From positions 2,418,001 to 2,482,000 of the forward strand of contig NZ_CP108430.1 of assembly GCF_041435335.1 (NCBI RefSeq): a stretch of DNA of 64,000 bases. Reading direction: 5' to 3'. The translations under genes and the position numbers were made by a program. The stretch is from Streptomyces sp. NBC_01283 (GTDB lineage Bacteria > Actinomycetota > Actinomycetes > Streptomycetales > Streptomycetaceae). Shown in pieces: positions 30,187 through 38,157 of this stretch. The notes beneath the pieces were generated by a model. That model was given only the letters and a program-made list of their open reading frames with translations, was not told where the DNA came from and made no database searches. Position 1 is the stretch's first letter, and each line of letters begins with the position of its first letter.

Positions 30187-31407
30187 ATGACCGAACGTGC
30201 ACTCCGGCTGCTGCGACAGGACCCACGCCTGGCCGAGCTGGCCGCGTTCCCTTTCGCATTCGATCTGTCCCGCACGGACCATGTCGAAGAGGTCCGCCTC
30301 GCGTCGGGCGGTCCGCTGGAACCGATCGCCGGGGACGATTCCGGGGGCACGTATTTCGTGTGCGGCGACGGCTCCGTGCTGTACGCCGATTCCGAGGGCT
30401 CCGCCGGGATCATCGGGGACAGCGTGGACGAAGCCCTGGAGATCCTCGTCGGCCTGCCCGGCTGGCATGACTACGTACGGCTTTCACCGACCGACGGCGA
30501 GGCGCGGATACTCGCCGAGATCGCCGACACGGAGGGCGACTTCCGCGAGGACTGCGTGCCCGATCTCGACGCGCACCGCACCGAACTCCGGACCGCGCTC
30601 GGGCTCCCGGAGCGCTCCCCCTTGCAGCTCGTCGCCCGGCTGCACGCCTCGCTGCTGCGCACCGAACCGGACCACCTCCTCCTCAACGCCGTCGAGCACC
30701 TGGCGTACAGGCGCCTCGACCCGCATCCGCGCCCGCCCCTGTGGGAACAGGTGCTGGCCAAGGGCCGCACCGACCTGGCCCTGCTGCGGACGGGCGACCG
30801 CACGGTCTGGGACGGTGTCGCCCGGGACCGGGCGCGCAGGGTGGCGGCGCTGCGGGCCGCGCAGTACGACCGGCGGAACACCGACCGCGCGCTCCTGCGC
30901 CACCTCCTCAAACACGAGGCGGACGCCTCCATGTCCGACGAACTGCGGCTCGCCGTCGTCCTCGTCGGGCTGCACTGCCTTACCGAGGACCTGCCACTGC
31001 TGCGCGAGGCCCGCAAGACGACGTACGACACCTGGTGCGGCCTCGCGGGACTTCCGGAGGAGGCGGGGCAAGTCCAGGAGTGGGCACGCTCGTTCGACGA
31101 CTCCAACTATGGGGCGGACCCCGACGACGAACCGGAATCCACCTGGCTCGAACTCGCGCGGCAGCAGGGGATGGTGGAGACGGCCCGCGCCCATCTGATC
31201 CGCGAGCTGGACGACACCGGCCCCGATCCGGCCCAGCTGGCCGTCCTGCGCGACGAGTTGGCGCTGCTCGGCGACTACACCCAGGCCATACGGGCACAGC
31301 GTCTGCACCGGGCGCTGCAGGGCACCGACCAGGGCCGGGCGGCCGCCGACGCGCGGCTGGCCGAGCTGGAGCGGAGGGCGGTGGACGCCGCGGCGGCGGA
31401 GTCGTAG
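30187..31407 (+). CDS. Hypothetical protein with weak SUKH-like N-terminus
   Basis: A 406-residue soluble protein. The first 100 residues contain GDDSGGTYFVCGDGSVLYADSEG, reminiscent of the SUKH/SMI1-KNR4 core strand region, then a long helical domain rich in Arg and Leu (about 130-400). SUKH proteins are often immunity proteins against polymorphic toxins, but no toxin gene adjoins this one. No signal or membrane segment. It precedes a hydrolase-P450 pair by about 150 bp. Confidence 0.55.
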   Translation: MTERALRLLRQDPRLAELAAFPFAFDLSRTDHVEEVRLASGGPLEPIAGDDSGGTYFVCGDGSVLYADSEGSAGIIGDSVDEALEILVGLPGWHDYVRLSPTDGEARILAEIADTEGDFREDCVPDLDAHRTELRTALGLPERSPLQLVARLHASLLRTEPDHLLLNAVEHLAYRRLDPHPRPPLWEQVLAKGRTDLALLRTGDRTVWDGVARDRARRVAALRAAQYDRRNTDRALLRHLLKHEADASMSDELRLAVVLVGLHCLTEDLPLLREARKTTYDTWCGLAGLPEEAGQVQEWARSFDDSNYGADPDDEPESTWLELARQQGMVETARAHLIRELDDTGPDPAQLAVLRDELALLGDYTQAIRAQRLHRALQGTDQGRAAADARLAELERRAVDAAAAES

Positions 31408-31557
31408 GTCTCGCCCGCACCGGTGCGGCTGCCGCCTCTCCGTGCGCGACGGGGGCCAGCGACACCCCCGCGCCCTTGCGGCCAGGAAGGGTTGGGGCGA
31501 ACGTTGTCCCGGGCCGCCACGAACGGCCCCCTCCCCCTCAAGGTGATCGGAGTCGAC

Positions 31558-32379
31558 GTGGCCTCCAGCCCCTCCACCCCTGCCTCCTCCCCCTCCTTCC
31601 AGCTGCCGCATGCCCTCCTGGGCGACGGCCCCCACAAGGTGATTGCCGTGCACGGCTGGTTCGGCGACCGCTCGGCGTACGCGCCGGTGCTCGCGGACCT
31701 CGACCTCGCCTCGTTCCAGTACGCGGTCGTCGATCTGCGCGGGTACGGGGAGGCAAAGGAAGCGGCCGGCGCGTACACGACCTCCGAGGGTGCCGCCGAT
31801 GTCGTCGCCCTGGCGGACCGCCTCGGCTGGGAACGCTTCTCGCTGATCGGCCACTCCATGGGCGGCAGCGTCGCCCAGCGTGTCCTTGCGATCGCGCCGC
31901 ACCGGGTCCGCAGGCTGGTCGGCGTCTCCCCCGTGCCCGCGTCCGGGCTCGATCTCCCGCCGGAGCAGTGGGAGTTGTTCGCCGAGGCGGACCAGCTGCC
32001 GGGGAACCGCCGCGCGATCATCGACATCACCACCGGCGGCACACGGCCCGCGGCCTGGCTCGACCGCATGGTGGAACGCTCGCTGGACGTCAGCGACGCG
32101 AAGGCCTTCCGCGCCTGGCTCGACTCCTGGGCCCGCGAGGACTTCCACGACCGCGTCGAGGGCTCGACCGTGCCCGCACTCGCGGTGGTCGGGGCGCTGG
32201 ATCCCGCGCTGGGGGCGGATCTGATGCGCCGGACCTGGCTGCGCTGGTACGCGCGCGCCGAACTCACCGAACTGAGCGAGGCGGGCCACTACGCGATGGA
32301 CGAGACCCCGCTCGCCCTGATCCGCACCGTGGAGGACTTCCTGCGCAAGGACGTCGAGAGCGACGACAGCTCGTCATGA
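31558..32379 (+). CDS. Alpha/beta hydrolase
   Basis: A 273-residue alpha/beta hydrolase fold enzyme. The oxyanion region is VIAVHGWFGDRSAYAPV, the nucleophile elbow GHSMGGSVAQRV, the acid likely in VVGALDPALGADL and the catalytic His in SEAGHYAMDETP. The GTG at 31558 has GGAG 6 bp upstream. It overlaps the P450 gene that follows by 4 bp (ATGA), so the two are co-translated. Reaction unknown; an esterase or lactonase partner to the P450 is plausible. Confidence 0.85.
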   Translation: MASSPSTPASSPSFQLPHALLGDGPHKVIAVHGWFGDRSAYAPVLADLDLASFQYAVVDLRGYGEAKEAAGAYTTSEGAADVVALADRLGWERFSLIGHSMGGSVAQRVLAIAPHRVRRLVGVSPVPASGLDLPPEQWELFAEADQLPGNRRAIIDITTGGTRPAAWLDRMVERSLDVSDAKAFRAWLDSWAREDFHDRVEGSTVPALAVVGALDPALGADLMRRTWLRWYARAELTELSEAGHYAMDETPLALIRTVEDFLRKDVESDDSSS

Positions 32380-33728
32380 GCGTCGCTGAACCCCCCGATG
32401 TACCCGGTGTACCCGATGGGCCCGACAGGTCAGGCAGGTCAGGCAGGTCAGGCAGGTCAGTCGGATCCGACGTGTTCGACCCCCGGCAGTACGCTGCCGG
32501 GGTTCCCCACGATCGCTATCGTGCGCTTCGCGACCAGTACCCCGTCGCCTGGCAGGCTGAGCCGCAGGTGCTCGACTGGCCCGCGGGGCCCGGATTCTGG
32601 GCGGTGACCCGGCACGCGGACGTCGTTCGCGTGCTCAAGGATTCCGTCACCTACTCCTCGCACCTGGGCGCCACCCAGATCCGCGACCCCGACCCGGACG
32701 ACCTGCCGTTCATCCGGCGCATGATGCTCAATCAGGATCCGCCCGAGCACGGTAGGTTACGCCGCCTGGTGAGCCGCGCCTTCACGCCCAGGCGGGTGGA
32801 ACGCTTCGAGTCCCTGGCTCGCGACCGGGCCCGCGGCCTGCTCGACGCGGCGACGGAACGGGCCCGCGCCGGCAGCGGCGAAGGCAGCGGCGAAGGCGCA
32901 TGCGATCTCGTGCGCGACGTCACCGACGACTACGCGTTGCTCAATCTCTCCGACCTCCTCGGCGTTCCCGAGAGCGATCGCGGCCTGCTGCTGCACTGGA
33001 CGCAGCGCGTGATCGGCTATCAAGATCCCGACGAGGCCGGCGAGTTGATGCTCGGCGCGGACGGGAAGCCGGTCAATCCACGCTCACCGGCGATGCTGCG
33101 CGACATGTTCGGCTACGCGCAGGATCTCGCGGCACACAAGCGCCGTGCGCCCGCCGACGACGTCATGACCACCCTCGCGACCGATCCCGAACTGACCGCT
33201 CCCGAACTGGAGATGTTCTTCTTCCTGCTCACCGTCGCGGGCAACGACACCGTCCGCAGTGCGGCTCCCGGCGGCCTCCTCGCGCTCGTGGAGCACCCGG
33301 AGGAGTACCGCCGCCTGCGCGAGGGCGAGGTCCCGGTCTCCACGGCAGTGGACGAACTGCTGCGATGGCACCCTCCGGTGCTCACGTTCCGCCGTACGGC
33401 CACCCGGGACACGATGCTGGGCGGCCGGGCCGTCCGCGCCGGGGACAAGGTGGTCGTCTTCCACGCGTCGGCCAACCACGACGAACGCGTCTTCGCGGAC
33501 CCGCACCGGCTCGACCTGTCCCGCTCCCCCAACCCCCACGTCTCCTTCGGCGAGGGGCCGCACGTCTGCCTGGGCGCCCACTTCGCGCGCCTCCAACTCC
33601 GCCTCCTGTACGAGGAGTTCCGCACCCTGAAGGCCGGCCCTCTCGAACTGGCGGGGCCGCCGCGGCGCCTCGTATCCAACTTCATCAACGGGTTGAAGTC
33701 GGTGCCGGTACGAGTGCCGGTGCGGTAG
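32376..33728 (+). CDS. Cytochrome P450
   Basis: A 450-residue intact class I P450. The I-helix is LLTVAGNDTVRSAAPGG, where Asn-Asp replaces the more common Glu/Asp-Thr context, as in the CYP124/CYP125/LinC-like groups. ExxR lies in VDELLRW and the haem segment is FGEGPHVCLGAHFARLQ with axial Cys398. The N-terminus carries a short RSG repeat encoded by a 9-bp tandem. The ATG lies in the stop of the hydrolase gene. Substrates in this clade are often terpenoid, sterol or fatty acid chains (family inference). No ferredoxin gene is adjacent. Confidence 0.93.
   Translation: MSVAEPPDVPGVPDGPDRSGRSGRSGRSVGSDVFDPRQYAAGVPHDRYRALRDQYPVAWQAEPQVLDWPAGPGFWAVTRHADVVRVLKDSVTYSSHLGATQIRDPDPDDLPFIRRMMLNQDPPEHGRLRRLVSRAFTPRRVERFESLARDRARGLLDAATERARAGSGEGSGEGACDLVRDVTDDYALLNLSDLLGVPESDRGLLLHWTQRVIGYQDPDEAGELMLGADGKPVNPRSPAMLRDMFGYAQDLAAHKRRAPADDVMTTLATDPELTAPELEMFFFLLTVAGNDTVRSAAPGGLLALVEHPEEYRRLREGEVPVSTAVDELLRWHPPVLTFRRTATRDTMLGGRAVRAGDKVVVFHASANHDERVFADPHRLDLSRSPNPHVSFGEGPHVCLGAHFARLQLRLLYEEFRTLKAGPLELAGPPRRLVSNFINGLKSVPVRVPVR
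32426..32460 (+). repeat. 9-bp tandem repeat inside the P450 gene
   Basis: Four head-to-tail copies of CAGGTCAGG near the 5' end encode the RSG-RSG-RSG stretch. In-frame copy change would alter only the disordered N-terminus. Confidence 0.8.
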
Positions 33729-33848
33729 GCGGTGCGAGCACCTGGGACGCACAGGAGCGCCGCGCCCTGACAGCCATCGGATACCGTTCAAGATCTACCG
33801 CGAGCCCCGCGCGCGAGCACCCGCGCCCCTGACCACGGAGACCCCCGC

Positions 33849-35135
33849 ATGCACGGCGCAGCCGTCCCCGCAGCCGAGGACGAGTACCCCGACGAGTACC
33901 ACGACGACGTCTTCCCGTACGCCGAAGCCCCCGAGGACGGCACCCCCTGGCAGGCACCCGCCGACCTCGAAGAGCACCTGTACGAACTGTGCGAGGCCGA
34001 CGACGCGTACACCTACCTGCGGGCGATAGCCGTCACCGGCCTGTACCGCCCGGTGTCGGTGGCCGAGATCGAGCCGGGCGCGACCGACCGCCCGGTCCTC
34101 ACCGTCGATCTCCCCGACGGCCGCCGGATCGCGCAGATGTACACCGCCGGGCTGCTTCCCCGCCCGCACCCCGAGGTGGTGTACGAGTTCGTCACGCTCG
34201 GCACGCTCGCCGCCGAACTGCCCGACGACATAGACCTCCTGGTGGTCAACGCGGCCACGCCCTGCCAGCAGTTCTATCTGACGACCGACGAGGAACGGGA
34301 CGTCTGGGCGGACCTGCACGCGGACCTCTACGTCGACGACCGCCTGCACGACCGCATCGACACCCGCCGCACCGGTGCCCCCGAGTCCCCCGTCCTCCTG
34401 CACGGCCTGGCCTGCGGCGCCCACCTCTGCTTCGCCAACGGCGACGCCTGGAACACCCTGGACTGGCACGGCGCGGGCCACCACTCCGAGATCGAGCGCC
34501 TGGCGGAGTGGTGGGGCGTGCACGACCGCGAGGACTGGCTCGCCACGCAGGAGCGGCTCCTGAACCGTGAAGTGAGCCCGTGGTACTGGGACTTCGTCCT
34601 CGGCGCCCGTACGTCGCTGATCGAGCAGTTCGGACCGCGCGTCGACCCCGAGCTGTGGCGGCAGTGCGTGGAAGTGACGATCCGCAACCGCATGGTGGAG
34701 GCCGACGGCCCCGACTCCCCGCACAAGCCGGGCGACGACCCCGAGTTGGACGACTTCGTCGCCGCGCTGCGCGGGCTCGTCGGCAAGATCATCCGCTACG
34801 AGTCGCGCTTCCGCGCCGACGACCTCCTGCCGCCCGACGGCCATGTCCGCACCATCGCCGCCTGGGACATCGGGCGTGCGTCGAAGATGGCCCGCTGGGG
34901 ACGCGGCGCCCGCTACGCGACCCATGCGGAGCTGGAGGCCGCCGTCGAGCGCGCGAGCCATGCGGCCCGGTCGGCGTACACCTCATGGGAGGAGTTCTCC
35001 GCGGGCTACGTCCTCGGCCGCTGCCTCCACTTCGACGAGGAGCAGTTCGGCGACTGGTACACGACGGTGCTCCAGGCCCACCGAGAGCTGGCCACGGACC
35101 CGGACAGCCCGTGGCTGACGGTGCCGTTCGCATGA
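33849..35135 (+). CDS. DUF1266 domain protein
   Basis: A 428-residue soluble protein. The acidic N-terminus leads to a domain of about 120 residues, then a DUF1266-like region (about 215-410) with RLAEWWGVHDREDWLATQE and AWDIGRASKMARWGRGAR. DUF1266 proteins have no agreed function and are often found near secretion or toxin loci. It stands alone after the P450. Confidence 0.75.
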   Translation: MHGAAVPAAEDEYPDEYHDDVFPYAEAPEDGTPWQAPADLEEHLYELCEADDAYTYLRAIAVTGLYRPVSVAEIEPGATDRPVLTVDLPDGRRIAQMYTAGLLPRPHPEVVYEFVTLGTLAAELPDDIDLLVVNAATPCQQFYLTTDEERDVWADLHADLYVDDRLHDRIDTRRTGAPESPVLLHGLACGAHLCFANGDAWNTLDWHGAGHHSEIERLAEWWGVHDREDWLATQERLLNREVSPWYWDFVLGARTSLIEQFGPRVDPELWRQCVEVTIRNRMVEADGPDSPHKPGDDPELDDFVAALRGLVGKIIRYESRFRADDLLPPDGHVRTIAAWDIGRASKMARWGRGARYATHAELEAAVERASHAARSAYTSWEEFSAGYVLGRCLHFDEEQFGDWYTTVLQAHRELATDPDSPWLTVPFA

Positions 35136-35500
35136 CCGACTGACGCGCTGTACGCGCGCTCGGCTGACGCGGCGTCCGTGTACTCAACCAACGCGCCCAG
35201 CGCGTGACCGATCGCGTGACCGACCGCGTGATCAACCGCGTGATCAACCAGCGGCGCCGTCCGCATGATCTGCTGACGGCGCCGTCCACATGGTCGGCCG
35301 AGGGCGTCACCCGCACGCCGGCCGATGGCGCCGTCCCTGCTCTCGACCGATGCCGCCGTCCGCGCCCCCGCCCTCACCCGCAATCCCGCGGCCACCCCGC
35401 CCGCGCCCCGGCCCCGGCCCACTCCGTCTCCTCCGCTCACCTGAGCACCCCGCATCACAATCTGGTCTCGCTGCCCCTTCAGGGGCTTGCCACCCGCCCA
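35136..35500. other. Gene-free region before the ribose operon
   Basis: This stretch lacks coding character. It holds four 12-bp tandem units at 35201-35248, a 6-bp inverted repeat GCCCCT-TC-AGGGGC at 35473-35486 and a possible -35 hexamer TTGCCA at 35487-35492. No RNA gene is recognised. Confidence 0.6.
35201..35248. repeat. 12-bp tandem repeat
   Basis: Four units: CGCGTGACCGAT, CGCGTGACCGAC, CGCGTGATCAAC, CGCGTGATCAAC. They lie between the DUF1266 gene and the ribose operon. Confidence 0.85.
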
Positions 35501-35536
35501 TGTAATCGATTCCAATCCTCCGTGTAATCGATTCCA
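35501..35536 (+). promoter_or_regulatory. Two direct LacI-type operators of the ribose operon
   Basis: TGTAATCGATTCCA occurs at 35501-35514 and again at 35523-35536, starting 22 bp apart (two helical turns). Each is a near-perfect palindrome around AATCGATT, the usual form of a LacI/PurR-type operator. The second lies just before the AAGGAGG ribosome site of the regulator gene, so autorepression is expected. Confidence 0.85.
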
Positions 35537-35554
35537 CAAGGAGGTGGACCGGCG

Positions 35555-36571
35555 ATGGCGAGCATCAAGGACGTCGCGGCCGAGGCAGGCGTATCCGTCG
35601 CCACGGTCTCGCGTGTCCTGAACAGTCACCCCTCGGTCAGCCCGGCCGCCCGCGCCCGCGTCATCGCCGCGATAGAGAGCCTCGGCTACCGCCCGAACGC
35701 CGTCGCCCGCTCGCTGCGCACCGACCAGACCCGCACCCTCGGCCTGGTCATCAGCGACGTGCTGAACCCGTACTTCACGGCCCTGGCCCGCTCCGTCGAG
35801 GAGGCGGCCCGCGCGCTCGGCTACAGCGTGATCATCGGCAACGCCGACGAGCGGCCCGAGCTGCAGGACCACCACGTGCGCACGCTCCTGGACCGCCGGA
35901 TCGACGGGCTGCTGGTCTCCCCCACCGATGGCGGCTCCCCGCTGATGCTGGAGACCGCGCGCTCCAGCACGCCGATGGTGTTCGTGGACCGCTGGATCCC
36001 GGGCGTGGACGTCCCCGTCGTCCGCGCCGACGGCCGCGAGGCCGTCCGTGACCTGGTCGCCCACCTGCACGCCGTCGGCCACCGCAGACTCGCGATCATC
36101 GCCGGGCCCGCGGCCACCACCACCGGCAGCGAGCGCGTCGAGGCCTTCCGCGACGCGCTCGGCGCCTACGGGCTCCCGCTGCCCGACGACTACATCGGGC
36201 AGGGCGACTTCCAGGCCGACAGCGGGCGCCGGGCCACCGAGCGGTTCCTCGCGCTGCCCGAGCCGCCCCACGCCGTCTTCGCCGCGGACAACCTGATGGC
36301 GCTCGGCGCGCTCGACGCCATCCGCGCCCAGGGCCTGAGCGTGCCGCACGACATCGCGCTCGCCGCCTTCGACGACATCCCGTGGTTCGTGCACACCGAT
36401 CCGCCGATCACCGCCATCGCGCAGCCGACCGGCGATCTGGGCCGGGCCGCCGTGCAGGCCCTGGTCGACCTCATCGAGGGCCGGCGCCCCCGGTCCGTCA
36501 CCCTGCCCGCACGTCTCGTCGTACGCCGCTCCTGCGGCGAGTCCCCCACCGACCAGAGGAGCACCACGTGA
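35555..36571 (+). CDS. rbsR: LacI-family ribose operon repressor
   Basis: A 338-residue repressor. The N-terminal LacI helix-turn-helix is ASIKDVAAEAGVSVATVSRV and the hinge region is RPNAVARSLRTDQT. A periplasmic-binding-like sugar domain follows to the end. AAGGAGG precedes the ATG. It overlaps rbsA by 4 bp (GTGA). As first gene of the operon, with two operators directly upstream, it should repress the whole set until ribose binds (inference from family and position). Confidence 0.93.
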   Translation: MASIKDVAAEAGVSVATVSRVLNSHPSVSPAARARVIAAIESLGYRPNAVARSLRTDQTRTLGLVISDVLNPYFTALARSVEEAARALGYSVIIGNADERPELQDHHVRTLLDRRIDGLLVSPTDGGSPLMLETARSSTPMVFVDRWIPGVDVPVVRADGREAVRDLVAHLHAVGHRRLAIIAGPAATTTGSERVEAFRDALGAYGLPLPDDYIGQGDFQADSGRRATERFLALPEPPHAVFAADNLMALGALDAIRAQGLSVPHDIALAAFDDIPWFVHTDPPITAIAQPTGDLGRAAVQALVDLIEGRRPRSVTLPARLVVRRSCGESPTDQRSTT

Positions 36572-38157
36572 GCGTCACGGACGAGTTGCCGCGCGGCGCC
36601 GACCGCGGTCCCGACGAGCTGCTGCGGATCGAGGGGATACGCAAGACGTTCCCCGGTGTCGTCGCGCTCGACTCCGTCGACTTCGACCTGCGCCGCGGCG
36701 AGGTGCATGTCCTGCTCGGCGAGAACGGCGCGGGCAAGAGCACGCTCATCAAGATGCTCTCCGGCGCCTACCGCCCCGACAGCGGCCGCATCCTCGTGGA
36801 CGGGAAGGAAGCCCGTATCCACGGCGCGCAGGACGCCGAGCGGCTCGGTATCGCGACGATCTACCAGGAGTTCAACCTCGTACCCGACCTCACCGTCGCC
36901 GAGAACATCTTCCTGGGCCGCCAGCCGCGCCGCTTCGGGATGATCGACCGGAAGGCGATGGAGTCGGCCGCAGAGGAACTCCTGAAGCGGGTCGGCGTCC
37001 AGGTGTCGCCGCGCGCCAAGGTGCGTGAACTCGGCATCGCCCGGCTCCAGATGGTCGAGATCGCCAAGGCGCTCAGTCTGAAGGCCCGCGTCCTGATCAT
37101 GGACGAGCCGACGGCCGTCCTCACCAGCGAGGAGGTCGACAAACTCTTCCTGATCGTGCGGCAGTTGCGGGCGGACGGTGTCGGCGTCGTCTTCATCACC
37201 CACCACCTGGAGGAGATCGCGGCGCTCGGCGACCGGGTGACCGTCCTGCGCGACGGCCGCAGCGTCGACCAGGTGCCCGCGTCGACCCCCGAGGACGAGC
37301 TCGTACGGCTGATGGTGGGCCGCAGCATCGAGCAGCAGTATCCGCGCGAACGCCCGGACACCGGCGGCGCGTTGCTCACCGTCGAGGGCCTCACCCGCGA
37401 CGGCGTCTTCCACGACGTCAGCTTCGAGGTGCGGGCCGGCGAGGTCGTCGGCCTCGCGGGACTCGTCGGCGCGGGACGCACCGAGGTGGCGCGCGCCGTC
37501 TTCGGCGCCGATCCGTACGACAAGGGATCCGTCGACGTACGCGGCGAACGCCTGCCCCGGCATGACGTGAACGCCGCGATGGGCGCCGGAATCGGCCTCG
37601 TCCCGGAGGACCGCAAGGGCCAGGGGCTCCTGCTGGACGCGTCCGTGCAGGAGAACCTCGGCCTGGTGACGCTGCGTTCGGCGACGCGGTCCGGGCTCGT
37701 GGACCTCAAGGGGCAGCGCGTCGCGGCGGCCCGGATCGCCGAGCAGCTCGGCGTGCGGATGGCCGGGCTCGGCCAGCATGTGCGCACGCTGTCCGGCGGC
37801 AACCAGCAGAAGGTCGTCATCGGCAAGTGGCTGCTCGCAGACACCAAGGTCCTGATCCTCGACGAGCCGACGCGCGGCATCGACGTGGGCGCGAAGGTCG
37901 AGATCTACCAGCTCATCAACGAACTGACGGCCTCCGGGCACGCGGTCCTGATGATCTCCAGTGATCTCCCGGAGGTCCTCGGCATGAGCGACCGTGTGCT
38001 CGTCATGGCGCAGGGCCGCATCGCGGGCGAACTCGCCGGGGACGACGCGACGCAGGACGCGGTGATGGCACTGGCCGTGAGCACCACGGAAGCCCACGGC
38101 AGCACGGCAGTTCAGAACGACGAAGCAACCGAAGGGGAGGCCTCCCGTGGCCACTGA
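36568..38157 (+). CDS. rbsA: Ribose ABC transporter ATPase
   Basis: A 529-residue double ATP-binding subunit. The first half has Walker A GENGAGKST and a Walker B region ending LIMDEPTAVL. The second half has the degenerate glycine loop GLVGAGRTE, a signature region LSGGNQQKV and LILDEPTRGID, as is usual for RbsA/MglA. The GTG start is in the regulator's stop codon. The end overlaps the next gene by 11 bp. Confidence 0.96.
   Translation: MSVTDELPRGADRGPDELLRIEGIRKTFPGVVALDSVDFDLRRGEVHVLLGENGAGKSTLIKMLSGAYRPDSGRILVDGKEARIHGAQDAERLGIATIYQEFNLVPDLTVAENIFLGRQPRRFGMIDRKAMESAAEELLKRVGVQVSPRAKVRELGIARLQMVEIAKALSLKARVLIMDEPTAVLTSEEVDKLFLIVRQLRADGVGVVFITHHLEEIAALGDRVTVLRDGRSVDQVPASTPEDELVRLMVGRSIEQQYPRERPDTGGALLTVEGLTRDGVFHDVSFEVRAGEVVGLAGLVGAGRTEVARAVFGADPYDKGSVDVRGERLPRHDVNAAMGAGIGLVPEDRKGQGLLLDASVQENLGLVTLRSATRSGLVDLKGQRVAAARIAEQLGVRMAGLGQHVRTLSGGNQQKVVIGKWLLADTKVLILDEPTRGIDVGAKVEIYQLINELTASGHAVLMISSDLPEVLGMSDRVLVMAQGRIAGELAGDDATQDAVMALAVSTTEAHGSTAVQNDEATEGEASRGH

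Noticed and set aside
30741..32375. Rightward frame running into the P450 gene
   Set aside because: Out-of-frame over two real genes; the P450 starts at 32376 by stop-start overlap.
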